Assembly (NCBI GenBank): GCA_029817715.1
Contig: JARUPY010000495.1
Span: 124,001-188,000, forward strand
Length of the DNA stretch: 64,000 bases
Direction: 5' to 3'
Source of the DNA: Melastoma dodecandrum
Lineage: Eukaryota; Streptophyta; Magnoliopsida; Myrtales; Melastomataceae
Shown here: piece after piece, positions 35,935 to 47,637 of the stretch
How positions within the stretch are numbered: position 1 is the first letter of the stretch
Layout: every line of letters begins with the position of its first letter
Position numbers and translations under genes: made by a program
Notes under the pieces: model-generated
Told to the model about the DNA's origin: nothing
Databases searched by the model: none
Seen by the model: the letters and a program-made list of their open reading frames with translations, nothing else

Positions 35935-37302
35935 TCATCCTTGCTCACTAGGGTTGATCTCATCCGCGTCGAGCTTAAGGAGATTCAACTTGCTTTTCCC
36001 ATCGAGTTTGTGACGGAAGACATGTCGAAGATAATCGACGTGGCTCATAGTCTTATAACGGGCGTGGCTCTTTTTTGCAAGATGCGGCAGAGGTCCAACA
36101 ATCCCCTCCAGTTTTACGTTATGGAAGGCAGCTATAGCGAGTCGTTCCTTTTCTGAATTGACCACTGCTCTGTGCTCTATACTTCTGTACTCTCCATTGG
36201 TCATTATCTGCATCGAATATATAATATGTTAGAGTCGTGTACCGAAAATCTTTGATGTCTTGTATTAATGCAAAATCAGACCTCAATCATATCTCCGATG
36301 TTCACGATCAATGCTCCTGGGACAGGTTTTATGGGTAACCATTTCCCCTCTTTCATCATTTGGAGACCGTCGACATCACCTATTTGTAATACTATCGTCA
36401 TCCCGCCGGCGTCAGAATGGGAGGCCAGGCCGGTAACCCTGTTTGCCTCTGGACAGGGAGGATAATAATTCATCTTTATTCCTTGTGTTCCTCCTTCAAA
36501 CTGGTTCACAAACGTGTCGGGATCGACTCCTAAGTTCTTGGTCATAACTCTGAGGAGGGATATTTCGACTCTCGTGAGCTCGGACGAGTACTTCTCTAAC
36601 GTGGCCCTGAACCGGAAAACATGTACTGAACATGAGATCAACCTCTTCATGATTAATCTAATTAGGAAAATTGTCCAACTTCCTTTTGCGTTTCAATAAT
36701 GTTACCTGAAAGATGCGGGGCGCTTTGGCCAGAACTTGAAGTTCCGCATCGAAGCAGGCTGCACTAAGAGGGTGAGCACATCTGACCAGTCCAGTTTCTG
36801 CTCCTCCGATACAACAAAAACATGGCCATACCCATCCAAACCATTTAGTGACTTCTCATAGGCCATCTTCTCGGGCAAGGGCAGTTTGAAGAACTCCTCC
36901 ATGTCGATCTTCATATCCTGAAGGACGTCCTCCGGGATACCATGATTTATCAGCTGCATAAGCCATCCCAGGAGGCGATCTACCATCAGCTGGTCATCAC
37001 AACATCCGTAAAGTAATTTTACTGCTGCTGCTGCATTTTACCTGAAAGAAACCCCAATCTCTGCATGCAGAGTGTAGCCTCTCCATCTCTGTTTCCTTCC
37101 ACAAGCTGCCGTCACCGAGCTTGGACATGTCGATGACAGGGATGTCCGGAGCAACAGTGGATGGGCATAACAGGCCTAGTTCGTCAGGGTGGCGTAGATA
37201 GCGTGGAGGGATGTCGGTCTGGCACTCAGCAGCTAGAGCTTGTACATTTGGTACCAGAAAAGATCCGCTCAACTGGAGCTGGGTTTCTGACCCCATCTCC
37301 AT
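35935..37302 (-). CDS. SRG1-like 2OG/Fe(II) dioxygenase, unit 3, intact but RxS altered
   Basis: Exons 37042-37302, 36706-36953, 36282-36606 and 35935-36207, also 368 codons. The iron ligands (HSD, EHRAVVN) are kept, but the motif reads RLA instead of RLS, losing the Ser that contacts the 2-oxoglutarate C5 carboxylate. Exon 1 is the most diverged of the four units (SFLVPNVQ, CQTDIPP, GLLCPST, GDGSLWKE). Other changes are DPDTFVNQF and GGMTIVLQ. It may be non-functional, altered in cosubstrate use, or a tolerated variant. Confidence 0.9.
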
Positions 37303-37337
37303 TTTTGTTAAATGAAAATGGCCTTTAGCTTTCCAAT

Positions 37338-37347
37338 CTATATATAG
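37338..37347 (-). promoter_or_regulatory. TATA box of dioxygenase, unit 3
   Basis: CTATATATAG, 36-45 bp upstream of the ATG at 37302; the sequence between them has a few substitutions (AAATGGCC for AAACTACC). Confidence 0.6.
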
Positions 37348-37397
37348 TTTGGAAATGGGATGAAGTGAAGCCGTTCGTATTATAATGTTTTACTAAA

Positions 37398-37664
37398 TTA
37401 GCGAAAAAGATCATGACCATTCCGACCTTGTCGGCTTCCTCTTCTGCTTTTGTCATTAACATTACCTAACCGCACTCCTCGGGCGCTCCACTTATCCAAT
37501 TCTAACTGCTCCACTTCTCCAACAAAAGCATGGCCATACCCTTCTGCACCATTTGTCCCTGACGGTGAACTTTTTTTATGGTAGCCTTCCAAATGTCCAG
37601 TTGTTGTACCAGAAAGAGAGATCCCTGTTTCATCTCCTATTCGCGGTGTCGTTAACTGTGGCAT
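37398..37664 (-). pseudogene. Degenerate dioxygenase exon-2 scrap, unit 3
   Basis: Same as unit 1. Confidence 0.5.
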
Positions 37665-37735
37665 CAGCTGCCTTAACCTGAATATGCACCTCCACCACCC
37701 AATTTGTTTTGCTGGGCATACACAGTAGCCAGAAG

Positions 37736-38526
37736 CTTCTACTCTTAATCGGGCTTATCTTTACTCGCACCGGGCCTAGCCCACCTTCCTATGTAGCTAA
37801 GCAAATCTTTGACTAGATGACTTTCGATCTGCCCCTCTCTTCATTGCCTTTTGACCACAAGAAACTTCCCATAATTCAATCAATTTTTGCACAAACAATT
37901 ATTGGTAATGGCATGAACTAGTCCGGTAGAGACCCGTACCGCTTGGATAAGTTGCACTCTTCCCACAGAGGATAGTCTCTGCACCGCCCGGCTATTAATA
38001 CAGCTGGTCATGGCATTCACCAGGTGTCTACTATCTGCAGGAAACAGCCTCATGGAAGATAAGTAAATTCCAAGGTATTCGAATGGGTGTCGCTATCTTA
38101 GAACCTGTTTCCCTTAATATGGCCTCTTCCTCCTCCCGTTCCACCATTCGGAATAAGATTTTGCTCTTTGCTTTGTTTAGCTGGAGGCCAGACGATCTCG
38201 AGACCTTAGTAAGTGCCATGAGTAGTCTTTTATAAGAGGAAACCAATGACCCTGAGAATTATAAGACGTCGTCCACAAAGCTCGGGTGCGTAGTGTTTAT
38301 GGCCTAGCACCTCCAGTGGAGCTTATAGTCTGGGGCTGACGTTTCTTTTCGTAATAGTCCGGAAAAGACCTCCACACATGACAAAGAGGCATGGAGAGAG
38401 GGGATAACCTTGTCTGAGATCTCTTCCATTCGAGAAGAGGCCATGCAACTCTCAATTTAGGTTCACTAAGATAGTTGGCGTTGTTATGTATTCCATAATC
38501 AAACTTATCATGGCGGATGCAAAATT
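37736..38526 (-). mobile_element. LINE reverse-transcriptase remnant, unit 3
   Basis: Seemingly identical to unit 1; longest open stretch 38031-38246. Confidence 0.8.
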
Positions 38527-39699
38527 GAGAGATATTGGCAGCTGTTTATGAGAACCTCGACAACAAAACGCAGATTATCTGGGCAGATGTATTACAATGA
38601 TGAAGTCGCATGACGAGCAATCAAGGTTAAGTTCTTCAAGCATGTCATGGAGTAAATATTATCTTCCTAAATGGAGGATTATTATATGCTCAGAACGAAA
38701 CGACCACCGTCACGATCTTGCTTTCTTATTTTTCCTGTACCGATACAATTGCTAAAGAACAAGGATGAAAAAAAGTTTTTGATCTTCTATATAGCTTTTG
38801 GAGGAGAAGAAACATCGAACTTCGTTTCTTGGCTAATAAATTTGAATTTTGGAATGATATCACTGATTTCCTAGAAAAAAAACTTAGGAACAACGATGCG
38901 AGGAAAAAAGAGTGAGAGCACAAAAGCATCAACCCCCAGTCAGGCTAGGGACTCTCGGAAGATATTGGAAAAATGTCAACCATGACATCGACGCCAATAA
39001 TGAACGAATCTCCCGAGATATGGAGTTATGCGGACGGGAGAATAAAGCTTAATAAATTATGATCATTTGCCTTTGTCGATTGTTAAGACGGATAACTTTT
39101 ATCTGAGCCACTAGAGATTGTCTTTTTTCAATAAATTATATTCCTTTTCTTTTGAGCTTGTAAACGATGCACAAACACTACCTTTTGTGCAATATTTTAG
39201 ACACCTTTTCTACATCCGGGGAGGCAAACTGAATAGAGAAAATTTTCTCTAACATCTCTCTCAGTTAAGTTTTCTATGATTGTCTTCAAAAGATTTAATA
39301 TTATGATACCAACTAACTTGAGGTGAGGTTTTTATTTAAAACTAACTGAAGGGTAGACTTTTTGGTTTGCACCTTGGTTCAGAGGAGGTGAGTTGCCCAT
39401 ATAATTCCCTCAAGGAAAGGGCATTCGTTGTGACACAAAAAGAACATCTCCCTTACATGTCTCTCATCCCTAAAGGAAGTGTGTAACTCTTGAAAAAGCT
39501 CTAACGTGTAATTTTGTTGAATCCAAAATATACGCAATTAAGGTATGATAAATAAATTTTACTTTCGAAGTCTGACTTGTTTATGCTTTAACTTAAGTAC
39601 ACTTTAGTTAGGGAAACTTACTTAAGGTGGTAGATAAGCAGGAGTGTAATGATTGATTGTTCCAGTCAAGAATTGCTCCATTTGAATTATCTATTATAG

Positions 39700-39874
39700 T
39701 GTTCTTAAATATTATGTTTGTTGCTTGGAAAGTCTATCTACTTATATAACTCAGTTGTCTAAGCTAGTAGAGAGTTACTCTAAGAAATTAGAAGAACTCA
39801 CTCTGGTTCATAGTTCCATATACTCCAGCGAGTACTTGAGGTTGGCGGAAAACCGATGTAAGAAAAACAATTAG
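39700..39874 (+). pseudogene. Unrecognised terminal-exon-like sequence, B end, unit 3
   Basis: Matches the unit 2 B end; crosses the unit 3/4 boundary at 39832. Confidence 0.4.
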
Positions 39875-40741
39875 AATAACATTCTGATGTTCGTATAGTG
39901 CGTTCAAATTAATATTAGAACCCGTTAGGAAAAAAAATTGTCTTTTCTACGAGGATCTAATGGCAAACAGACAAAAAAAAATGTATAAAGCAAAAATGTA
40001 AGAAATTTTTTATTTCTGATAAAATTGAAACAGAATAACACTATAGAGTCCGTGGTATTGCGTATCAATAAAAAATGAATTAAATATAACATATTATTCA
40101 TAATAAGCGTTTGATAAAATTATGATCCTGGAAACGAATTTTCGAGGGATAACTAAGAAAAGATTTCACTTATTGCAAAAAATATCTTTCCAAAAATATT
40201 ATATTTAAATACTATATTATCTTTTAGACATTACACCTAAATGATACCATTACGACATCAAACACACGAATTACCATGCCTAAGGATTCGATGTCTTAAT
40301 CTTCTCCGTACAAAACATGACTCAATTATGTGATAATATTAAATATTAAAAATCGAAACCCCACGTAGAAACGTAAAATAAAAACCTGAAAAATATAAGC
40401 GAAGATTTTAACTGTTGGGGATTATGTGTGCAATGATTGGATAGGGAGGAGAAGGTGCTAGCGTAAGTTTTGAATTGTGACCTCCTTCGATAGAATAACT
40501 GAAATCTTCTATGGAGCTGTTGCACTAATAATGGTTGAATGTTTAAGTGATTTGGCTACGAAATTCTCTTTCTTGATTCTTTTCTTAAATGCTTACATGT
40601 TCCATTGGAAGGAGTATGAAACTCAAATGAAAATATAAACTGCTACTTAAGTGACATAGATTTAATATCCTATTTAATCCTCCCCCAATGCTCGATTTAT
40701 TGGGTGCTTTCAATGTCTACTACCACTATACTTTTAATGCT
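39832..40741. repeat. Junction repeat, A form, unit 4
   Basis: A-form copy matching units 2 and 3. Confidence 0.85.
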
Positions 40742-41699
40742 GGTAAAAAATAATAGAAATACGTAAAATTATAAGTGTATATGTAGATTTACATATAATT
40801 ATAAAATGACTACATTACGACCTCCTAGATCTTGCACACGATCTAGGAAAGTCATATATTGACTAAATAATCGCAACTGCAAGATTCATGAAGATGTAAA
40901 AGGGATTAAAAGTTCAAAGACAAGACACCAACAATACAACTCAAACACAGAATTCATATTTTACTCTCTTTTTTCCCAGCATCCTAAAAGCATCCTGAAC
41001 CAAGCGTCCCTAAACCAAATAAGATTTATATAATTGTGATATAACGAGGAGCAGAAAAAAAAATCTATCTCTTTCTTCCATCAAATATTATTCGTTGGGC
41101 CAATTTCCCTTTTTCTTTTAAACGATCTTGCTCTTTCTTAATTATTTTTATTTTATTAAATGCTTCATCTAAGTATAGGAAATTAAGACGGCACAGCCGA
41201 GAAACGCCAAAGCATTTAGATAATGATGAAATGAAAAATTATGTTGGCATCTAATATAAATTTGATAATGGTCATAACCCTATGGGATCTGGCTAATTAT
41301 TTTACTTGGAATTGGTTGTATCATTTATATTTTGGTAAAAAGGTAAAAATAAAATAGGATCTTTCCATAAAGAACGACATTTCAAACAACGATCCAACGT
41401 TAAAAAATTTTTAAAATCTCCCTTAACTTTGTATATTTTATCTTAAGTCGTTGTCCCAACCGCGGTCAAGTGATAAATTATTATTCTTTTCCGAACGGGA
41501 TAAAAAAAAGTCCCAGATGTCGTGTGTGGCATGCCGTAAGCTCTTCTTAATAGACCGCATAAAGAAATAACCTTTCATTTTCGTATCGTTGGACTTTGGA
41601 CAATACTTTTTCAATAGGCTGTAAAATACTCGTCAGTTGGGGGTGACTGTGCAACAGGGCGGTGCTCTATCAGCGGAACTGCCACGGTTCATACATACT

Positions 41700-42090
41700 C
41701 TATGGTAGTGACGAATTGGCATTTCCTGCAGGCATAGGCGATGAAGGAGCGAGCGATAAATGATCAAATTCCCAGGTCCAGGAACTCCGAGGGATGCTTA
41801 ATGCAGGGATGCCGAAGTGGAGCATTGGTCCCAACCGCCAAATACACATCTCGAATTTATATCTTGTGCATGAGGAATTCACAGTCACGATGCAAACAAC
41901 ATTGTACCCGCCCCATTCGCCACATTCCTGGCAGGGCACGCAATCTACGTGCTGGATGAAGCGGTGTCTCGTGGAAAACATAGTCAATGGATGGGGATGA
42001 AGGGAGCCATGGGATGTTGAGGCTTATAGCCAGGTTAGTTGTAGTGCGGGTGGAAGTTACACATCGAAGATTTTTCTTCTCCAAGAACAG
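41700..42090 (-). pseudogene. Degenerate DC1-domain fragment, unit 4
   Basis: Same as the unit 2 and 3 copies. Confidence 0.55.
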
Positions 42091-42637
42091 GATAATTTCA
42101 CATCTCACAGAATGAAAGAACAAAGACTAGTCAATGAAGTCTAACTCCAAACATTAAGACAATTTTTCCTGTAGACGACCGTGTCTAAAACAAACATATC
42201 GTTGTTTGTCTAAATCTATCCTTCAACGAAATGCAATCTATATCTTGAAATACAGATCATCAATGGCAGATCATTGTCATAAAGTGTGAATTAAACCCCT
42301 CCCTCCTGTCACGCTGTTTAGTCGGCCGATCTCTCAATGGCAGTGTGGTCTTCATCCCCCATAAGCAAGCATGCAGAGTTCGACGGTATCTTCTGGAAGG
42401 TAAGAGGGAAATTGTCCGTCCATCCGATTTAGTCTACCCAGCGCATAACTAGTGATTGCAGCCAATATAATTCAAATACTCAGGGCACTGAATATTTTGA
42501 AAAATGAGGTAATTTAACCTCAATGCAGATGTTTACAACCGGCCTATAACTTGACCTGCTCAAAGTAGAAGCATGCATATTCCAAAATTGGTTGGCGAAA
42601 ATAAGATTTATGAAGAATTTTCCAAGTCAATTTCCTC

Positions 42638-42875
42638 TCATGAAGCTATGGAATTTTCATCCTCCCCGGAAATAAGTTTCTCCAGTTTCTTCTTCAGTTC
42701 ATCCAAGACTTACTTTCTCTTGTCAAGCTCTACTTTTGCCTCACGAACTCGTTTAATTTGTCTATTGATTTGCTCATTCAATGCCTCGACATCCAAAGTT
42801 TTGCTTTTATTCGCAAAAAAATATTTGAAGCTGTCCTGATTCAGAGAAATTAGCCACAGATTTTTAAGCTTATCT
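42638..42875 (-). pseudogene. Coiled-coil exon-like ORF, unit 4
   Basis: Same layout, but the candidate ATG has become CTG (CACAG instead of CACAT on the plus strand near 42857). Confidence 0.45.
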
Positions 42876-43004
42876 TGCAAAATTAAATGCCATGGTGATA
42901 GTCATATTAGTACATGTACTAGCAAATTGGACATATGTTAGAGCTACGGTCGGCAAATATGGCAGACATATCCTCGACAACATGTGGAAGTTGTCATGGA
43001 ATAC

Positions 43005-44589
43005 TTACCAGTGTTGAGAGAGAGGGAGCAAGTTTACCTCGGGCAGAACACATTCGATATGATAAGCCCACCTCGCAGAGCATTGTCCGCACACATAAGC
43101 ACCCAACCGAGCATCCATCCTTCTCTCACAATGATCACAATAGTATTCCCCACTATCATCCTCAGTGTAGTTTTCATGTCGACCCAATGGATGCCAATGA
43201 ATATCACTTTTCACAACTGCCGGACGTTCCGCGCACTTCTCATGGATATTAAAGTCGCACAAGATATATTGGAAGAGAGGGGTGTTCGTCCGAGTGGTGC
43301 AGCGATTACATGTCACGGACGGGGCCTCATCCAAATGCAGACGCTTGTGCTCGTGGAGGCAGTGTTTCGAAGTGGGAACACAATTGGCACACCGGGAATG
43401 AAGGTAAAACGTGCAGACATCGCAGGAGAAGTTGAAGTAACGAACACCTTCCTGGCAAACCATGCAGCCAGGAAGCGGATACCTTTCAACCCTAGTGGAC
43501 AAAGCGATCAGATGATCTGGGTGATGATCGTGGCTTATTGTAGACTCAATTTGGATACATCGCTCGTGAAGAAGCATTCTGCAATGTCCTTGGCAGGCAT
43601 ACATTGGGCCTATTGACTTGTCCCCACAATAATCGCAATTACACGAACCAGATTCGGTTCCATGAGATAGGAAAAGTGAATGTTGGTGCCAAAAACATTT
43701 GATCGACACTCTCATACCCTCCTCACAATAAGCCAGAGTCTGGAGGGCATATCCCATGTGCACGCGGAAATCACAGTAACGGCAAGAATAGCACAACTCG
43801 CCTTTTGTGGAACTAAAGCAAGATTTACATTCTTGGTAGGGGTCGTCAAGAGGATAAATGAACAGGACCAGAGAATTATGTTGATGAGGAGGGTACTGAA
43901 GAACCTCTGGCCCCTGAATGCAGTTCCTGTGATGAAAATTTTGACAACTTGCACAGCCAATGACCTCCGCTGATTTGCCGGACCAGCAATATGCACATTT
44001 GCTAGAGCCCATGTCTTCTCCTACGAAAATCTCCAGCTGATGGTCGTGATAAATACGTGGAGCTTTAGTCCCATCCGCATAGTACACATCTTTGACACAT
44101 CTCTTGTGGATTAGGAACCGACAAGAATGTCGCAAACAAGCGTACACATCCCGTTCGGCCTCTCGCCGGCAGAGGCTGCACTTTTCCCTCACAACAAAGT
44201 CGTTCCTTGTTGAAAAGGAAGTGAGCCTGCGGGGATGAACTGGGTGGACGATCTGCTCTTGAGTTGTCCCTTTCCGGGGAGCATCCTTGGTCCAGTAGAG
44301 TAGCCAAAGCACAGCCAAGGTCAAGAATAAAGTCGCAGTCGTCACACCTGAGAGCGCTGCGGTGGGAACAATCATTGTCACAAGTGGAGCATTTGAACAC
44401 GGGCTGGCGATGGATGAGGGTCAGAGAGTGGGTGGGGTGCAAAGGATGGTTATCTATCCTGGGAGGAGCTTCGGCGCAGAGTCTGTGGCAGTCATTGCAG
44501 CATAGTTCCCGGCAGGTGTAGACCTCAGTAAATAATCTCCCCCCGCAGAGATCACAAGATGATGGATATGACACACTGTGGACGTCCAC
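43005..44589 (-). pseudogene. DC1 protein gene, unit 4, longest open frame
   Basis: Here the stop of units 1-3 is TCG (43704-43706), so modules 3-9 form one open frame of 458 codons (43005-44381). The upstream frameshift between modules 2 and 3 remains. Module 5 reads CDFRVHMGYA where the others have CDFCVHMGCA, so its terminal zinc-ligand Cys is Tyr. Module 8 has the unit 2 form (CNRC, FQYILC). The 3' end carries the same GTAAGT donor. If any copy is still translated as a multi-DC1 protein it is this one, either from an internal start or if splicing bypasses the frameshift. Confidence 0.75.
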
Positions 44590-45072
44590 GAGATGCAGGG
44601 GATGCAGATGAGTTGGGAGTCCATTTGCTTGGATGCGCTGTACAACACTTGAATCTGTGTATATTAATCATACGACCCAATCATAATCCAGCAAGCACAA
44701 ACGAATAAAAAGGCCGGCCGTGTAGGGACGAATAAAAGAAGTTTTTAGAAAGCGATAAAATCGTTGTGGTTGGAGGAGGAAAAGGAAATACAAACATGTG
44801 AATGCACAAATTATACAGTGCTTGTTTAGCCCAGCGGACGACGACGTCAACGACTTAAATGTATTGTAATTTCCAACCCAAAAAAAAGAAAGAAAGAAAA
44901 GGTTTGATCAAATAAATTAGATCAGGAATCAGAGTAAGAAGTACAGCCTAGGTCCATATGATCGAACGACCAACGACATCCAAAGGATCTCCGAACAACA
45001 GACAAGTATCTCCGAGTTGAATTCTAATCACTGCTGACAGGGGAAAGAGAGAGAGAGAGAGAGAGTAAGAAC

Positions 45073-45368
45073 CTGATCTGAGAAACGCCGTAGATATGAC
45101 CCTTGATGGCCATGAGATGGGGCTTATTGGGGTCCTTGCCATCGTAGAGAGAGAGCTCCTCCTCGGTGACCTCGCCCAACTGGACAGGACGGGGAAGGGA
45201 CTCCATCTGCTCCTCCCTGGGGCGGCGGCGGTGAGCATCGGAGGAGGAGGAGCTGAAGACACCGGAGACGACGTAGTAGAGGGCGCGGAGGGTGAAGAAA
45301 GTGGAAAGGGAGAGTCCGGTGTAAGCGGGGATGGCTTCCTTGAGGGTCCCCCACAGAGGCAGGGCCAT
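45073..45368 (-). pseudogene. MSBP/MAPR first exon, unit 4 (orphan)
   Basis: The frame is intact as in unit 1 (FSSSSSDAHRRRP linker), but the flanking variants are those of unit 2 (WGTLKE, TGLS, VTEEE, GHIYGV). It is an orphan exon without the rest of the b5-like domain. Confidence 0.85.
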
Positions 45369-45508
45369 TTCGTCGGTGAAAAGGGAGGAGGTTGGTAAAA
45401 GGGAACGGGGACAGGGACAGGGACGCCCGAAGGTCGTCGGGATATCGTTAATATGTAAGTAGAGGGTGTTTTTTTTTTTTTGGGAAAATAAGTAGAGGGG
45501 TTAGTTTG

Positions 45509-45605
45509 TGGGCCCAACTATTTGGGCTTTTGGAGCAACATCTGGATCCATTGGGCCCCGCTGATCTCTATGGGCCGGAATTTACGGGTTAGGGATTGGA
45601 CGGGC
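45509..45605. promoter_or_regulatory. Site II promoter cluster, unit 4
   Basis: Four elements retained; the last (TTGGGCGGG) is altered to TTGGACGGG. Confidence 0.6.
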
Positions 45606-45670
45606 AAAGACTTAACAGATTTATTGGTATCCGCTGAAGTAGGAGTAGATGTTGGTAGTGATGTCTTTAT

Positions 45671-45806
45671 CAAAAGCCCCACCTCATGCCCATCAAGGGT
45701 CAGATCTACGACGAGCAGGTTCTTACTCTCTCTCTCTCTTGCCCCGGTCAGCGCTGTTTAGAATTCAACTCGGAGATACTTCTCTGTTGTTCGGGGACCG
45801 TTTGGA
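45671..45806 (+). pseudogene. Inverted partial MSBP copy, unit 4
   Basis: It is closer to the MSBP exon than the other three arms (GATCTACGACGAG, CTCTCTCTCTCTT, AACTCGGAGATAC), so it has diverged least from the presumed source. Confidence 0.75.
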
Positions 45807-46157
45807 AGAAACAAGGGAGAAGGCGATCGAGGAGGAATTAAGGCGTGCGAGCGCGACAAATGCATTTGGATGAAGCTGTAATGAGGTTGGATTGCTGTCA
45901 GTGATTGTAACGACAATGATTTGGTTAGAAGGAAGTGAAATGGTTGCGAGTGGTTGAGCGTGAATGTTGCTGTAATTGTCTGTAAATGCAATGTTGTGAG
46001 CGATCGGAGTTGGAGAGTGAATTCTGTATAGAGAAACTGTAGAACTCTGTGTTGGTGGAAATAGTTGAATTTAAGAGGAGTTGAAGGTTTGTGGATTGTG
46101 TTCCAAATAATAATCTGTTTGTGTCAATACTCTGTGTATATTGTGTGTATTTTATAT

Positions 46158-46955
46158 TGTGTCATATAGAAGAATATATTGTGTGTATATTATATTATTC
46201 AAAGCAAAATACAAGCTTTATACGTAGCATAGAGCATAACACCTAATCAATATTCTAACCGATGTGGGACAATTCGCCTAAGAATCTTGACAAACTTTAT
46301 ATCTAAATACACTCTAACACTCCCCCTGAAGCTAAAGCATATATGATATATGCATAGCTTGAATAAACATAGGCAACACAATAGTAGTAGGGACTAGCTC
46401 AGCAACAGCATGTGGCAACGTCGACAACACTAGGAGTAGCATTAATAGGAGGCAACATCGACCGTGACTGGGGCATCGTCGACTGCGGCATGAGGCAGCG
46501 TTCCACAATGGCGGTATGCAATGTTGGTAGCAGCATAGAATGATAAACAAGAATAGAAGCAACCCTAGACGAGTAGTGCATGGTAGAAAACGTAAAGAAC
46601 CCTTTGCAAGTAAGTAAGGGCAAAAGAACCCTAGGCAAGTAGGCAAGGGCATCAACAGGTCAATAACCCTAGACAAGCAAGGGCAAGCAGGCAAAAGAAC
46701 TTGTTAGGTAAAGAACCTCAGATGCGCGAGGCGATGCCAGCAAGTAAAGAACCCTAAATAAGCAAGGGAAGCCATAGGAAGGGTAACATTAGGTAAAGAG
46801 AGAACATTTGGACCCTAGGGCCGCCCCCTAGGTCCCAACATTGACCTTGCTCTGATATCATGTAAAAGGCTATAAGAAAAATATATTGTGTGTATATTAT
46901 ATTATTCAAAGGATAAGTACAAGCTATATATATAACATAGAGCATAACACCTAAC
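46158..46955 (-). mobile_element. TRIM-like LTR element, unit 4
   Basis: The 5' LTR is ~30 bp longer than in the other units. It reaches the block GTTAGGTGTTATGCTCTATG, which confirms that both termini are copies of one LTR. The internal region has scattered private substitutions. Confidence 0.75.
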
Positions 46956-46983
46956 GTCTCAAAGCATAAGTACAGGCTTTCAG

Positions 46984-47209
46984 GAGCCATCCGCTATTAC
47001 ACCTTCCCCTGTCGTTACTCTTCTGGTTTCGAGGTTTGGTTTTTGGATGCTTCAAGCTTTTCTTTTTTATCTGTACACACATGTAGCTGTGGCAATTTAT
47101 ATATTTTTAATGGTCACAATTTGATTTGTAGGCATATTCACCTATTCCTCCTCCACCTGGACTTTTAGCATCAAGTCCTCATGGTCAACCTTACATGTGG
47201 GGAGTTCAG
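46984..47209 (+). pseudogene. bZIP16/68-type fragment, unit 4, frameshifted
   Basis: The first exon (46984-47033) has a net 7-nt deletion over PDW, breaking the frame. The second exon (47132-47209) is open (PPGLLASSPHGQP). Confidence 0.85.
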
Positions 47210-47486
47210 GTGCTTGTTCTTTTGATTTGTCTTAATAGTTCACTAAGGTTTGGTTGATATATAATGTGTACCATGCCCTACCCTTGATGATTTGGGACCT
47301 GTGATGTTCTATCCATTGCATTGTTTCTTGATGTTGAAGTATTTGTGTCCTTATTTGGCAGGTTAAGGCCAAGTACCTTAGTGTAAGGATGTCGGTGTGA
47401 GTTGTGTTGTCAATTTTCAACTATAATGGAACAAGCATGATGTGGAAGTTTGTGAATTCTAAGCTTTTTTGGCTTTGAATTCATAG

Positions 47487-47619
47487 TCCTATTGAGAAAC
47501 ATTATGTTTATCGCTTGGAAAGTCTATCTACTTATATAACTCAGCTGTCTAAGTTAGTTGAGAGTTACTTTAAGAAATTAGAAGAACTCACTCTGGTTCA
47601 TAGTAGGATTTACAGCTAG
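47487..47619 (+). pseudogene. Unrecognised terminal-exon-like sequence, A end, unit 4
   Basis: A-form copy close to unit 1; frame closed by the same TAG in the 16-bp insert. Confidence 0.4.
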
Positions 47620-47637
47620 TTCCAAACACTCCAGCGA

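Larger units (their letters stand above)
26592..39831. repeat. Tandem unit 3 (13240 bp)
   Basis: Third copy. Half A is 26592-34357 and half B 34358-39831. In the 3' DC1 region, in MSBP and at the TRIM primer-binding site it shares variants with unit 1. Its first 2.8 kb matches units 2 and 4. It has the longest (GA)n run in the MSBP intron and an intact but substituted dioxygenase. Confidence 0.95.
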
